A stretch of DNA of 64,000 bases from Ceratotherium simum simum (GCF_000283155.1 NW_004454177.1:5019932-5083931), one strand, 5' to 3'. Shown: positions 23,301 through 35,281, counted from the first letter of the stretch. Program-made: numbers and translations. The notes: generated by a model from the letters alone, not told the origin.

Positions 23301-26300
23301 GCCAGGGCCAGGCCTCCAGAGCCCCACCCCCAGCCTGGCCTGACCTCCCCTCCCTGGGAGAGAACTGCCGACTTTCCCTGGAGGTTGGGGGAGGGGCAGT
23401 AAGGGCATTCTGCTGCCCTGGGAGGAGACGGGTGACTTCCTGGGTGTGGGGTTATGTTGTACTGTCTCAGTCTCCCCAAGGGCCCCCGCTCCCCATGGAG
23501 AGGGGGATGTCCTGGGGTCCCAGGAAGATGTCCTGCACTCTGCTCCTAGTGTAGGGAGTCCTGGGTCCCATGGAAGATCCCTGACCCCTGCAGGCCTTTG
23601 CTGTCCTCCTATACCCTCTGACCCTTTAGCTTTAGGTCCACCTTGGTGCTCTGCTAGCACGTGGGGAAGGGGAGCCAGGGTGCCACTCTGTAGGGAAAAA
23701 GGTGATCACCACTGCCCATAAGTGGGGCGAGGGGGCACAGGCAGGGTCCCCCTTCCTCTCTGTCCTGAAGGGAAGGGCGGTCTCCCCTGCCTTCTCACTT
23801 TTCCAGTCTGGGGCAGAAGCAGAGGCCTCTCCTTCTTTGCCTCCTTTCCACCCCAGGCCCTCCCTGCTTGGCCCTGGGCCGCCTGCCCCTCCTAACCTTG
23901 GTGTCTCTTCTAGTTCCCCTTCCCCAGGGGCTGGGACTCCCTCTGTCCAACCCCCTCCTCCAGTGGGCTGGTGGCCCTACACTGCCCTGTCTTCGCCCTC
24001 CCCCTCACTCTGCACCCCCTAGCCTCAACTGGGAATGGCCCTTGAATCCAGCATTTCCAGCATTTCGAAACCAGGATTGTTTTGAAATCCCTGAGTACTT
24101 CTCCACCCCCCTCTGACTCCCCTCCTCCCCACTAGCCCAGAATTGATGCTGTGCGTTGCCAGAGTGTGTGTGTGTATAAGTTTGTGTGCTAGCACGTGGC
24201 CATGTGCGTACTACTGTGAGAGTGTATGTGTATGTGTGTGTGTATCCCAGTGTGGGTGTATCTTCTGTCTGTCAGCAGTTCTGTGTGACTGGCCGATGTT
24301 CTTTGTATTTCCTGAGCTTTCCTGGGCCGCCTCTGCGAGTTTGGGAGCCTCTATGGGTCTTAAGGAGCCATTCTTGGGGAGTTTGGGGTTATTTTTAGGG
24401 GGTATCTTGGATGTGTGTCTTTGGGAGCTTTGTTGGTTTGTGTCTCAGTTGCACGTGTCTGGGAGTATCTCTGAGGAGTGTGTGTGCCCTGAGTTGTGTC
24501 TCTTTGATGAGTACTTGTGCCTGTGTGTGCACATGCGTGCGCTCCGCTTCTGTTCCCGCCTCTCTCCTCCTCCCTCGGAACATGTCTGGGTGTGTAGTCA
24601 CAGGTCTCTCCGCAGCTCCCTGGGACATGGAGTCCTTTGTCCTTTGATAGGGAGGTTTCCTGGAGTGAGGCCAAGGCTTCTGGCAGTTCTGTGGTCCTTG
24701 GAGAGAAAGTGGTGGAGTGGGGAGACTTGGGGATAAACAGTCCCCAGGGTCGGCTCTCTTCTTCTGCCCCTCATGGACACCCAGCACCTTGAGAGATCCC
24801 AACACTACCAGTCCACCCTCTTCTTGTCCTGATGATACAATGGTGGCTGTCATAGGGAGGCCCAGCTCGCTCTAAAGGAAAGGGCTGGGGAAAGGGAGTC
24901 AACCCTCCGCCCCTGGGGACACTTGCTTCATTGGGAACGAGAAACAGCCAGCCACATTAGACCTGGGAGCTTGATGGCTCATTTAAGATTCAGAAATGTT
25001 GACTTCTCTAGACAGCAAAACCAGACAAGACTGTCATATTTCCAGCCTGAGTAGAAGACAGAGGGGCCTGGAATCCTAAGGGGGTGATGTACCACCCCAG
25101 AAACATGAGGCGTTTGGAGTGGGGCCAGCTGCCATTGTAGCCTTGATCCTGGGAAGTCCTTGATGTTTAATCTCATTCCTTCCTTCTGCAGTTAGACGAT
25201 GTTCTACAGGAGGGGAGGTTGCCAAGGGGGCTTTTTTTTTTTGGCCAAAGCAAACGTGGTGATAGCAAAGTTATGTCTGCATGGGGTGTGGGCATTGGAA
25301 CCCCTGATATCTTCCTATGACTCAATTTCCCATCCTGGGATCTTAGGCTATAATTGAATGCTTTCCTCTAGAAGCACTTTTGGCAATCAGTGAGGAAGAA
25401 AATGGCTGGGGCAGGGGCTGTTTGTTTCAGTCAAGGGCCTGAGGAGACAGCAGCAGGAGATGGGCAGAAGGATAAGCTGTCCCTTTTACATCCCCTCCCC
25501 CCAATGGCCTCTGGTCCCAGGATGCAGTGGGAGGGAGGGAGGGAAGGGTAGAGGCACAGGTTGGTACAGCGCTCAGTGACCCAGCAGGGGGAAGGCCTTG
25601 GCAAGGAATTTTCAGTTTGTTTCTCAATCTCTGTGTCTGAGACACGCACACACACGTCACTGCAGACACCTTCAGGAGATGAGCCTAGAAAAGTCACCCA
25701 GGTGGCGGTAGGGCAGGGCAGTACCAGATGGGGCCATGTGAAACCAGTCTCATTCTGGCAGACGCCCAGTGCTTGCCCCCTAGAACTGAAAGTTGAGCCT
25801 AACCGGAGGTCCCCTTCCCAACTCCCCCATCCTGGGCCTGGGAGCAACACAGGCTGGAGAGGGTTAAGTCTGGTTGGCAGGGACACCCCCCCCCCCAAGT
25901 GCAGTGAGCGAGAGAGGGAGGGGTGGTTAGCAGCTTGCTCTAGTTGGCGTCTCTCCCAGAATTCTTCGGAAAAGAACTCCCCTTTGACCCCCAGTACAAA
26001 CTGAGCCCAGCCACCAGCCTCCCTCCCGCCTGCCTGCCTGTGGGAGCGTCCCCCAGCCCCCTTCTACTGAACTGCTAAGCCTGATTCTCTCACCCCAGGC
26101 CTTCCCAACCAGGCTGTGCCCCCAGGGCTTTGCGTCTTTGAGGGGACCAAGGGTGTAGCCAAGGAGACCACACAGGTACATAGGACCCACACCATTCTTT
26201 TCCCTGACAGTATAACCCTGGGGGTGGCTGGTGCTGGAAGCTGGGGTCCTCAGGCCTCCCCATGTAACCCTCCCCCCAAGGTCCTCAGGCCAGGTCGTGG

Positions 26301-27079
26301 GAGTCATCTGCCCCTCCTCTCTCCCTGTGGGGCCCAGCTCTGAGGGAGCTCTAGGCATCTTCCAGTGCCTTCTCCTTTCCTGCTTCCAGGATAGGGAGGG
26401 GGAGCAGTGTGGTGGGGCAGCTGGGTCAGGCCTGGCTCCCAGCCAATCCACAGAAGTCCTGGAGGGGGGGTGGTGTCCCAGTAGCTCAGAGACTTCCTGG
26501 AGCTGCAAGCTGTGTGTATGTGTGTCCATGTTTATGTGGTGTGCCTGTTGGGGGTGGGGCTGGGACTATGGGAGGGACAGGGGCATAGATTGCTGGCCTG
26601 GGGCTTCTAGTTGTGACCCTCTCTCCACAGGGAACCCCCATCCCAGACCACACCCTTGAGCCTGAGCCCGACACACATTATTCCTGAGGTGAGAGGTCTG
26701 TGTGCTTGTGTGTGTCTCCACAGCCTCCTTGCTGATCTGTCTGCCGTAGCTCCTGCTTGCCTTTTTGTCTTGGGGCCCCTCCTCCTGGCTTTCTGCCCCC
26801 ATTCCTCTTTTCATTCTCCTCCCCCCCAAGAGGGAGGGCTAACAGCCTTACAACCTGGAACCTGGTAGGGAGTGGGGGCGGGGCGGGGTGAGAAGGGTTA
26901 AAGGGCCACTCAAGTGAAAGTCCCAGCCTTCTTAGTGGATCCTTTCCCTGGGGTGGGAGGTGGGGAGCTCCTGCCCAGTTACCCCTGGAGGACAAGTACG
27001 ATTTCCTGGTCATCCCAAGTGCTTGCTCCCCCTTGACAGGGGCTTTGGCCTCAGCTGTGGTTTCTGCCCTGGCCCCTAA

Positions 27080-27105
27080 ACACACACACACACACACACA
27101 CACAC
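27080..27105. repeat. (CA)n microsatellite
   Basis: About 12 CA units followed by CCACCCACCCA. Confidence 0.95.
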
Positions 27106-27463
27106 CCACCCACCCAAACACACAGGCTCTCTCCCTACTGCCACCCCCCTCCTTCCCTCCCTCCCCTCCTTACTTACTTAGCAACAGCTCCCTGAATTCA
27201 CAACAAACACACCCGTAGGCTCCTGGTCTGACTAGGGAAAGCTAGAGAAAGCTGAGGACAGGGAGGAGGCACTTCTAGACTGTCCTCAGGGGAGAGGGGC
27301 TTCTAATCCCCCTCCCCCGCTGGAGGCCACTACCCCTCAGGGACAGGGTAGAAGTGGTCATGCTTTCAACTCAGACAATGAAAAAAGTGGGGACCAGTGA
27401 CAGGTGTCGCTGAGCAGGTAGGGGGGCAGGGCTTGACTCCACCCCTCACTAGTGAGTCCCACT

Positions 27464-27476
27464 TGACCTTTGACCC
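27464..27476 (-). promoter_or_regulatory. DR1 nuclear-receptor element
   Basis: The plus strand reads TGACCTTTGACCC; the minus strand is GGGTCA-A-AGGTCA, a clean direct repeat with one-base spacing (HNF4/PPAR-RXR/COUP-TF type). Confidence 0.45.
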
Positions 27477-27864
27477 CCACCTGGGAAGTGGGAGGGGCAG
27501 CAGACTCCTCTCCAGCCCTTGGGCCTCTCTCAGCAGGGGCCCTGTGCTGCTGTCATGGTAACTTGCCTTACTCCCTCTCCTGACTCTTAGGGACTAGGAT
27601 GGGTGAGGATATAACGGATTGGGGTGGGCGGGGCCGGGGGGCGCGGCCCCATAACTTTGCTCCCAGAGCACCAGCCTGGCTGGGGACACCCATGTTGAGG
27701 GGGTGGGGCATGGTGCCCTCTTTTTGATCTCTTCCCTGGGCAGGAACTATGGCCTCTAGCTAGGACCTGGTACACATCAGGCACGGAGAGACTGTGTGCA
27801 GAATGAGTGAGGGAAGCACCCCTTTTGTCATAGCGCAGAGGGCTGATACCAGGGTGAATCTGTC

Positions 27865-28435
27865 TTGTGAAATGGTTGAGAATCCAATTGCTGGAGCGTC
27901 TAGGTCCAAATCCTGAGTCTTCTAATTATGGACTGTGTGTGCCTTAGGCAAGTTACTTAACTTCCCTGTGCCTCAGTTTTCTTTTTTTTTCTGTTTTTTT
28001 TTTTTTTTTTTTTTTTTGTGAGGAGATCCACCCTGAGCTAACATCCAATGCCAATCTTCCTCTTTTTTGCTGAGGAAGATTGGCCCTGGGCTAACATCTT
28101 CCTGTGCCCATCTTGTGCCCATCTTCCTCCACTTTATATGGGACGCCGCCACAGCATGGCTTGACAAGCGGTGCGTTGGTATGCGCCCGGGATCTGAACC
28201 CGCAAACCCCGGGGCCGCTGAAGCAGAGTGCACGCACTTACGCTCTATGCCACCGGGCTGGCCCCCAAGCCTCGGTTTTCTTATCTGTAATGTGGGGAGA
28301 ATAAAAGTACTTTCTTGTAGAGTTGTTCTGAGGATTAAATTAGATAATGCCTGTGAAGCATCCAGGACAGCTCATGGTACAGAGTAAATGCTCAATAAAT
28401 GTTAGAGTTCCTCCTCATTATTATTAGTCATAGCT
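27865..28435 (+). repeat. MIR SINE split by an ERE
   Basis: Left part GGCAAGTTACTTAACTTCCC up to 27983; right part from 28269 with GAGTAAATGCTCAATAAATG and a final ATTATTATTAG. The ERE at 27984-28268 lies between. Confidence 0.85.
27984..28268 (-). mobile_element. ERE SINE, inserted in a MIR
   Basis: Flanked by GCCTCAGTTTTCTT (27970-27983) and GCCTCGGTTTTCTT (28269-28282). It contains a small internal tandem duplication of GTGCCCATCTT. It splits a plus-strand MIR within BCL9L intron 1. Confidence 0.93.
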
Positions 28436-29711
28436 CTTCACAGGAACTCTTGACCTCCCAGGGGCTTTAGCAGGGGAAGAATGATGGGGGTGGGAGGAGT
28501 GTGGGGGTCGGGAAGAGACAATCTTTCCAGCACTACAGACTCCTAGATTCTAATACCCTTCCAGGCCCACCTTCTTGCTGCCTCAGTGTTCCTGCTGTTG
28601 GTGCTGGCTGACATCTCGATTGCAAGTTTGCCAAATAGCCATGGGCCTGGCAAGGGACCTGGAGGACTTAGGATGTGTCTCCCTCCCTGTCTCCCAGCAC
28701 TTCTCAGGGCTGAGTCCTCCCTCCCCCAGGCTGTTAGCTCAGATCAGCTTCAGCGCCCTCCCACCATCTCATCCCCTGCTGCTCTGTTCCTTCGCCAGGC
28801 TGAACAAGACATTCTGTCCTTAAAGATCTTCAATGGCCTCCTCCTCTCCTTCCTGGCCTGAGGGGTCAGGGACCTTCCTTGGGGAGAAAAGTGGCAGTGT
28901 GGAGCTGTGACGTGGATGGCAGCTGTTAGACCTGCCTCAGGGCCCAGGGTCCGCTGGATTCCCTACACTTTGCCTGGGCATTTTCCCTGAGTGTGGCAGG
29001 GCCGTGCCCAGGCGTGTGATATGTATAGAAACCCACATGGGCATGCTTGGCACCTGCTGCACACAGATGGGCAGGGAGGAGGCATCCTGAAGCCCAGAGG
29101 AGGGGTGGGGTCATATTAGCATCCATGGCGTCCAGAGGACACCCCCAGAATCCTTTCCTGGGCCACCTGGGTGACAGTGGGCAGTGCTGGAAAAAGTTCT
29201 GCTTCAGCCCTGCGTGCCCTGGGGCAGGGCAGGGGAGAATGCTGAGTGAGGCAGGTGAGCAGGGCTCCTAAAGGCCCTGGGATCAGAGTGGGATGGGGGA
29301 GGGGCTGAGGCTTGGAACTTCTGGGTGAGGAGCCCAGGAGTGGGCAGCAGGGATAGGATGTCCACAATGAGGGAGCTCTGCAGACGGGTGGTTTGGATCT
29401 TCTGGGGAGTGAATGAATGTCCGGATCTCAGGAGAAAGTTGATTCGATGTGGCAGAAGTGCCTGGGACACCAGAGCTCCTAGGTCTGAGGCCTGGGCTTG
29501 GCTAACACATACCTTCTCTGGCCTGGTACCAGGAGGGGAGGGCTGGAGCACCTGGCTCTACTCGCCACTTCCTTCTGGAACCAGAGGGGACCCCTCCCTT
29601 CCATGGGTCTGGGAGTGAGGGCTCAGAGTTGGCCTGGGCCATGCCCCCCTGCTGGGCTGGCCATGCCGCCTGTGCCCAGCCCCTGGGGCCTGTTCCTTGG
29701 GCAGGCTGGGG

Positions 29712-29838
29712 CTATTTTTGGGATTGGGCTGGGGCTCTGGGGCTGGTTTCAGATGTTCCAATGTGAACAGGAGAAAATGGGAACAGATGGCTGGAGGGTT
29801 CCAATCAGCGGGTCCTGCTGGGAGCAGGTTATTTTTAG
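29712..29838. promoter_or_regulatory. CArG-like and MEF2-like motifs
   Basis: CTATTTTTGG at 29712-29721 (SRF-like) and TTATTTTTAG at 29829-29838 (MEF2 YTAWWWWTAR), in a repeat-free part of intron 1. Confidence 0.35.
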
Positions 29839-30439
29839 GGCCTTATTAACCCTTTTGGGGCCAGTGGAGCCACCCTGAGGGGGAAGCCCTCTCTGGTTGA
29901 GAAGAGAACAGGTCTTCTCCCCGGACCTCTACTTTCCAGAACTGCGTGTCCCATTTGCTCTTTTTCCCCTCTCAGACCCTCTACTCTTTAAAGAGGTCTG
30001 TGGCAGGAAAGTGGGCTCCAGTTTCCTTCTATCCCAAACCCTGCAGGGAGACTGCCCAGAGGTCAGGCAGGGAGGGGTGCCTGGTGGAGGGGTGCCTGCA
30101 GGCCACTGTTGAAGGGAAACCCCACTTCACTTGCCTCTTGGGGTTTTGAGACACAGACCTGAGGCTAAGAGAGTAGAGAACCGCTCTCCCCTGAGTTCAC
30201 GCTCTGGGTTTGTGTATGTTGGGAAACCCAGTGATGCCCAGGGGAGTGCGAGCCGAGGGAGGAGAGCAGAGGGAGAGCCAAGTCGTTGTGCTTGGTACCA
30301 CTAATATGATGCCCATGGATATCTATTATCATCATTCCCTTGGATACTCCAAGGGCAAATATCTGGACAATGCCCACCTTTACCAAATGCCTATGTATTT
30401 GGGTGCCATGCAGGGAGTAAAGAAGGGGACATCATGGCC

Positions 30440-30640
30440 AGAGGTGGTATGTTGAGGGCTGAGTATGTCATAGGCATTCTGTTAGATAGTTTCACTGAAG
30501 TATCTCACTCTATAAATTTATCCTCATTTTGCAGATGAGGAAACTGAGGCCCAGAGGGACGAAGGGATGGACAAGGTCCTGTGGCTCAGAAGGGGCAGGA
30601 TGTGATTGGCACCCTGTCTGCCTGACTGCAAACCCATTTC
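30440..30640 (-). repeat. MIR SINE
   Basis: TTTTGCAGATGAGGAAACTG, then AGGCCCAGAGGGACGAAGG, a clear reverse MIR core. Confidence 0.75.
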
Positions 30641-31179
30641 TCATTCTACTGCATCACTCACACATTGCCTGCCAGTGTCCCAACCCCACAGGGCAAGGCT
30701 GCCAGGGCACCAGACCTCCTTGGGGAGCAGGTTTTTGGAAGGAGTGTAGGAATGGAGGCCTGGGGGCAGGGGACCCTGCCTGTCATTGCTCTCACAATCC
30801 CCTAAGCCCTTCTTGCCTGAGGGTGCCAGGACTGACACCAGAAACCCCATTTGGCCTTCCTGTCTTCCCTGCAGGAGGATCACAGGCATACATCCTGTCT
30901 CGTCAGCCCCCACCCCCACCCTGTCCTGGCCTACATGCCCCTGCTTCCTGTAGGGTCATGGCAGTCTGGGTGTCAACGTGGGCAGAGCTCGAGGCCCTCC
31001 AGGTGCTGTTGGTGCCAAGAGTTTGGGCCAGGCAGGCGAGGTGAGGGGGCTGGGAGGATGTCTCCGCTGCTGGCAGTACCTGGGGGAGAGAGCAGAGCGG
31101 AGGGCAGGCGGCGTTGGGTGAGGTCCCGCCCCGTGGTGCGCTGGCTGTGCCAGCAGTCTGCCCGCACTCCACTCCTCCC

Positions 31180-31195
31180 ACAATGGCCCCATTGT
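31180..31195. promoter_or_regulatory. Inverted SOX motif pair
   Basis: ACAATGG and CCATTGT separated by two bases, head to head. Located in a repeat-free GC-rich part of intron 1. Confidence 0.4.
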
Positions 31196-33399
31196 TCCCA
31201 GCCGCCAGGCAGTTTGGAGGAGGTTCCTAGGCCACCCCTAACCCGCCCCCCACCCAAACAGGGGCCAGATTAACCCCTTAGAGGACAGAGGCCAGGTGAG
31301 GGCCCACAGGGCGCTCCCTGCCCATTCCTCCCTTTTGGGAATCCAGGCTTGGGAAATCACCTTCTACCCACGTGTACCCAGCAACAGGGCACCTCCAGAG
31401 ATTGGGGTCTCCCACAGGGTAGGCAGTAGCATCTAGACCCTCTCCCACCCCCACCGTGGTGCAGGTGCCAGGGGCCAGGAAGTGCCAGTGGGGTGGCAGG
31501 CGGAGACAGATATATTTGGGCCGGTGGGGCTAATTCCAGCCACCGCCGCCTGCCCTACTGGCTCCTGAGCTCCTTTCCTTCCTGTGAAACCAGAGCTGGG
31601 TTGGGCCTAGCTCAGGATTTCGGTGGATTTAAAGAGGCAGCACCATCCCTGCCAGCCCCTCTTCCTCTCCCCCTCCCCAGGTAGGGTCTGGGGCAGAGAG
31701 AGGACTGGAAAGCTTCTTGCTCCTCCCCTGCCCTGGGCTAACCCCTGCCCCTTGTTCCAGTGGGGGTACCAGGCACTTGGCACTCCTCTCTCCCAGAGCT
31801 TTGGGCGGGTGGGGTGGGCGGGGGTGGGCTGTGGTTTCCTGTGTTGGCTGTTTGTGCCTGGCCCAGAGTGCCCGCCGCCTGCCTGGCTTCCTGCCCTGTC
31901 TTGTTTCCTTGTGCCCCCCACCCTCTTCTCCCCTCCCTCCTGTGGGAGGGAGTAGCCAGGGATTGGGCAGCACCTTGGGGGCACCCCACTGCCAGGAGAT
32001 GACCACTTCCCAAGGCCTGGCCACACTGGCACTGGCTGAAGGAGCCAAGTGAGGTGACCTCAGGCTTGTCCAGCCAATGCCACTTGTCCCTTTAGCCTTC
32101 AGAAGGGACAGTGGGCCCTAGAATGGGCAGAATCTCCCCCAGAAGCACCCTGTTCAAAGACCCCAGACTAGAAAGGTCTGGGGCCAGGAGTTTCCATGTC
32201 CCTGCAGAGTTGGGGTTGCCTGACATTATCCTGGGGCTGCAGGTGGGGTGGGGCTGGAAACTCCCAGACAAAAATGGTTGATTTGCATGGTCTCCTTTAG
32301 CAGGAGGTGGGGGGAAGTGGGGTGAGCTGCTAGGAACCAGGCTGAGAGGGGAAGGCCCCCAAGCCTGGAAGTCCCCACACAGAGGGTCCTAGAGCAATAC
32401 CTTGTTTCTTGAACAGACTTCCTGCTGGGCTATGAATCCTTGACCTCCCCACCCGGCTGAGTCACCACCTCAGGAAGAGGAAGTGACCTGGGTGGTAGAG
32501 GAGAGTTTCTGGGGACCGAGGAGTCCTGACTTGGGAGAAAGGGGACTTGGGAGCCTGTTGTCTTGGGAGCTGTGTTTCCCTGAGCCAGAGGCCAAGGACC
32601 CCACCCCTATTGCTTCCAGCAGGTCCTGTCCTTTCAGCCATTACAGAGGGTCCTAGCAGCCCATTTCCTCTCCAAAGGTGTCTGCCCACTGCATGTGGAA
32701 GTGCCAGCCCTCCCAGCAGTTTTCTCATTGCCTCTTTTAGGTGGTTCTGAGCTAGGCAAGGAGACTGGTGGACAGGCTGGTGAACCAAGCAGAGGCTCCG
32801 AAGGTGGGGGCAACTGGAAATAGGCAGGTTGCCACTGGTGTGTGAATGCCCATTGTATCTGTGGCAGTTCTGTGTTGAGCAAGGAGCTAGTATGTCACAC
32901 CTGGAGGCCCTGGACATCCATGGAAGCCTTGTTGGTCTCCCTCCCAGCTGGGGTCAGGCCCACTGTCACCCTTAGGCCACTAGCTCTCCCACCCCCAAGT
33001 TGCATGGGGAGGGCAAAAGATCTCAGGCTAATTGTCTCCACAGCCTCCTGGGCTCTATTCTCTCCGGTATGCTCCTGGCCTTTCTTTTAGGTGACTCGCA
33101 CCTGCTCCCTGTTTGTGAGCACATGTCACCACTCCCCACCCTACCCCCTAAGAGGGAGCCACAGCCACGTGTTCCCAGAGCCCCTTTCCTTTCACCCATC
33201 TCAGGGGCTCCTAGCCTGGTGCTGGGAAGCCCTCTTCACCCACTGTTTGTTTAGAAACTGCACCCACCAGGACTCAGCCCTCCTGCCTCCCATCCCTTCC
33301 AGGTCTCTTCTGGGGCTGTGTGTAGAGGAGGAGGGGTCTCTGGGAGCTGGGGCCAATTCCTGAGGGGTAGATGGGGGGAGGTGTGAGATGGGAAAGTTC

Positions 33400-33421
33400 T
33401 GACTCATCCGTGCTTGACTCA
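33400..33421 (+). promoter_or_regulatory. Two AP-1 heptamers
   Basis: TGACTCA at 33400-33406 and 33415-33421, same orientation, 15 bp apart start to start. A further AP-1 core TGAGTCA is at 32458-32464. Confidence 0.4.
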
Positions 33422-33749
33422 GCTTGCCCTGCGGCTGGGTGGGAGCAAGGGGGGTGGAGTCCTTGAGGGGAGGGCAACTCCAAGATTCTTCTGTGGAGGA
33501 ATCTTGGCCTGACTGGGGACACTCAGGAGGACTCATTTTCCCCTTCCCAAATTATCACAGATGCCAATATTTGAAGCTGTAAACATAGGAGGTAGTGGGT
33601 GGCCATTGCCCTGCCCCTGCCCCCTACAGGGGGCTAGGCTCCAAGGCAGGCACGTGGGTAGCCCACCTATCTAGTGCAGGCTTGGATGAGCAGTGGTAAC
33701 TCGGAGGGGAGGACACTGCAGTGTAGATTTCTTCTACAGGCAGGAATGG

Positions 33750-33905
33750 GGTGTTGGTGCTGCCATGTACTGGTCACATGACCCAGGGCAAGTCACTTTC
33801 TTTTCCCAGGCCTCAGTTTCCTCATTATGAAATGGGGGTAATAATACTGTCCGGGTAGGTGGTAGGTAGTTTTGAGGATCAGTGAGGTGGTGAAGGTGCG
33901 AGCCT
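33750..33905 (+). repeat. MIR SINE
   Basis: CATGACCCAGGGCAAGTCAC, then GCCTCAGTTTCCTCATTATG. Confidence 0.7.
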
Positions 33906-34449
33906 AAGACCCCTGTCAGCCACAGGCCTGCCCCTAAGCCCAGGGGCGCCTCCAGCTCTTCCCGCCTCAGCTCCAGCCCTTGTGATGCAGAGATGGGGGC
34001 TGGCAGTAGGCTGCTTCCCAGCCAGGCCCTGGACTTTGGAACCTTCCCCTGAGGAGCCTCCCTCCCCAGAGACAGAGCTGGAGCAGGGAAGGCCAATGTT
34101 CCCCGGGGTTAAGTTAGGGCTAGACTCCCACAGGGTCACTGGTGGGGGCCCCTTCACCCGCAGGTCCCAGCCCAGCCTCCAGCAGCCGGCAGGGAGCAGC
34201 GGGGTGTGCACCGGTGTCAGGCTGGGCCTGTCACCAGGACAAGGCTCTTGCCCCAAGACTCCTCTCCTCCTCCACGCCTTACCGGGATCGGCTGGGGGGG
34301 TGGGTAGGGCAGGGGGCGGTTGGGCGAGGCTTCTGTGTTTAAGTCTGTTGGTGGTGGTCTATCTATGGCCCTGTGTGTGTGTTTCTCTGTGACTACCAGG
34401 CTCAACTTTCTATGGCTCCCTAGTGGCCAGGCCTCAGTCTTTTCATCTG

Positions 34450-35281
34450 TTCAATGAGTCCGCGCGCTCCCTCTCTGCCCTCTGGCAGCCCCGGTGTCCG
34501 CGGGTGCCCCGGGCTGTTTCCGTCGCTCCGGCTCGGGCCAGCGCCTGCCGGGCCCGCCAGCGCACCTCCGCGGGGCCGCCGTGAGCGCGCCTCCAGTTTC
34601 CTGGGCTCCGTGCGTGTCTTTGTCTCCCCGTCCACGTGTGGGCTGTGAGTGTGTGTGAGTCCGAGCTCGGGGGCTGGGGGTCTCCGAGCCCGGCCCGGCG
34701 GCCCCCCGCGGCGCGCCCAGCCCCTCGCGCCCTGAGCGGTGTGTGTGTCGGGCGGCGCGCCGCGGTCCCCCCGGCTCCCGCTCCCTCGCCTGCCAGCTCG
34801 GTGGCTCTCTCGCTCGCTCGCTCTGCCTCTCCGCTTGGGCTCTGCCGAGGGGGGCGGGGTGGGGTGCAGGGGCGGGGGAGGGGAGGCTCCTGCATTCTTG
34901 CGGTCGGGGAGGAATCCGAGCCAGCGTTACTGGTCTCCAGAAGAGCCCAGCTGCAGCCCCGGGGCCCCGCCAGGCCTCTCCCTGCCCGCCCGGGCCTGCT
35001 GGGATGGGCACGGGCTAGGCCTCGAGCTGGGGGCGGGGCGAGGCATGGCCCCCACCCCCGGGCCCCTCCACGCCGGGGGCGCCCCGGGGCGGGGCGCAGC
35101 AATGGGAGCGGGCGTGAGGGTTCCCCACCCTGGGTGAGGGGCGTGCCTGGGAGCGGGAGTCCCCCAGGGGGCCAGAGCAGACCTCACGGCCGCCCCCCGC
35201 GGGCGCCTTTGCAACTATCCTTTTAGTGAACTCTGCCTCTGCGGCCCGGGGGCCTCGCTAGAGACTGCAAGCTCCCTGAGG
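34450..35281 (+). promoter_or_regulatory. BCL9L: Internal CpG island, second candidate BCL9L promoter and leader exon
   Basis: A second block of very high CpG density containing Sp1-like GGGGCGGGG runs. It ends with a good donor, CTGAGG followed by GTAAGG, at 35281/35282. This is 192 nt before the acceptor of the start-codon exon, so a short leader exon ending at 35281 is likely. The 5' limit is unknown. This could be a shorter-transcript promoter alternative to the one at 19.4-20.3 kb. Confidence 0.55.
34690..34780 (-). ncRNA. GC-rich hairpin, possible mir-4492-like locus
   Basis: A perfect 12-bp inverted repeat (CCGCGGCGCGCC at 34706-34717, GGCGCGCCGCGG at 34754-34765) encloses 36 nt. Read on the minus strand, the region contains GGGGCTGGGCGCGC, which resembles human miR-4492 as I remember it. 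That gene lies antisense within BCL9L in human. Expression and processing cannot be judged, and the human miRNA is itself poorly supported. Confidence 0.3.

Larger units (their letters stand above)
20322..34449 (+). other. BCL9L: Proposed BCL9L intron 1, repeat-poor
   Basis: About 14 kb with one ERE, a few MIRs and simple repeats, and no exon that I can support. The low repeat load and several clean transcription-factor motifs (27.46, 29.7-29.8, 31.18 and 33.4 kb) suggest intronic enhancers. A TG-rich stretch lies at 24.14-24.5 kb. Confidence 0.55.
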
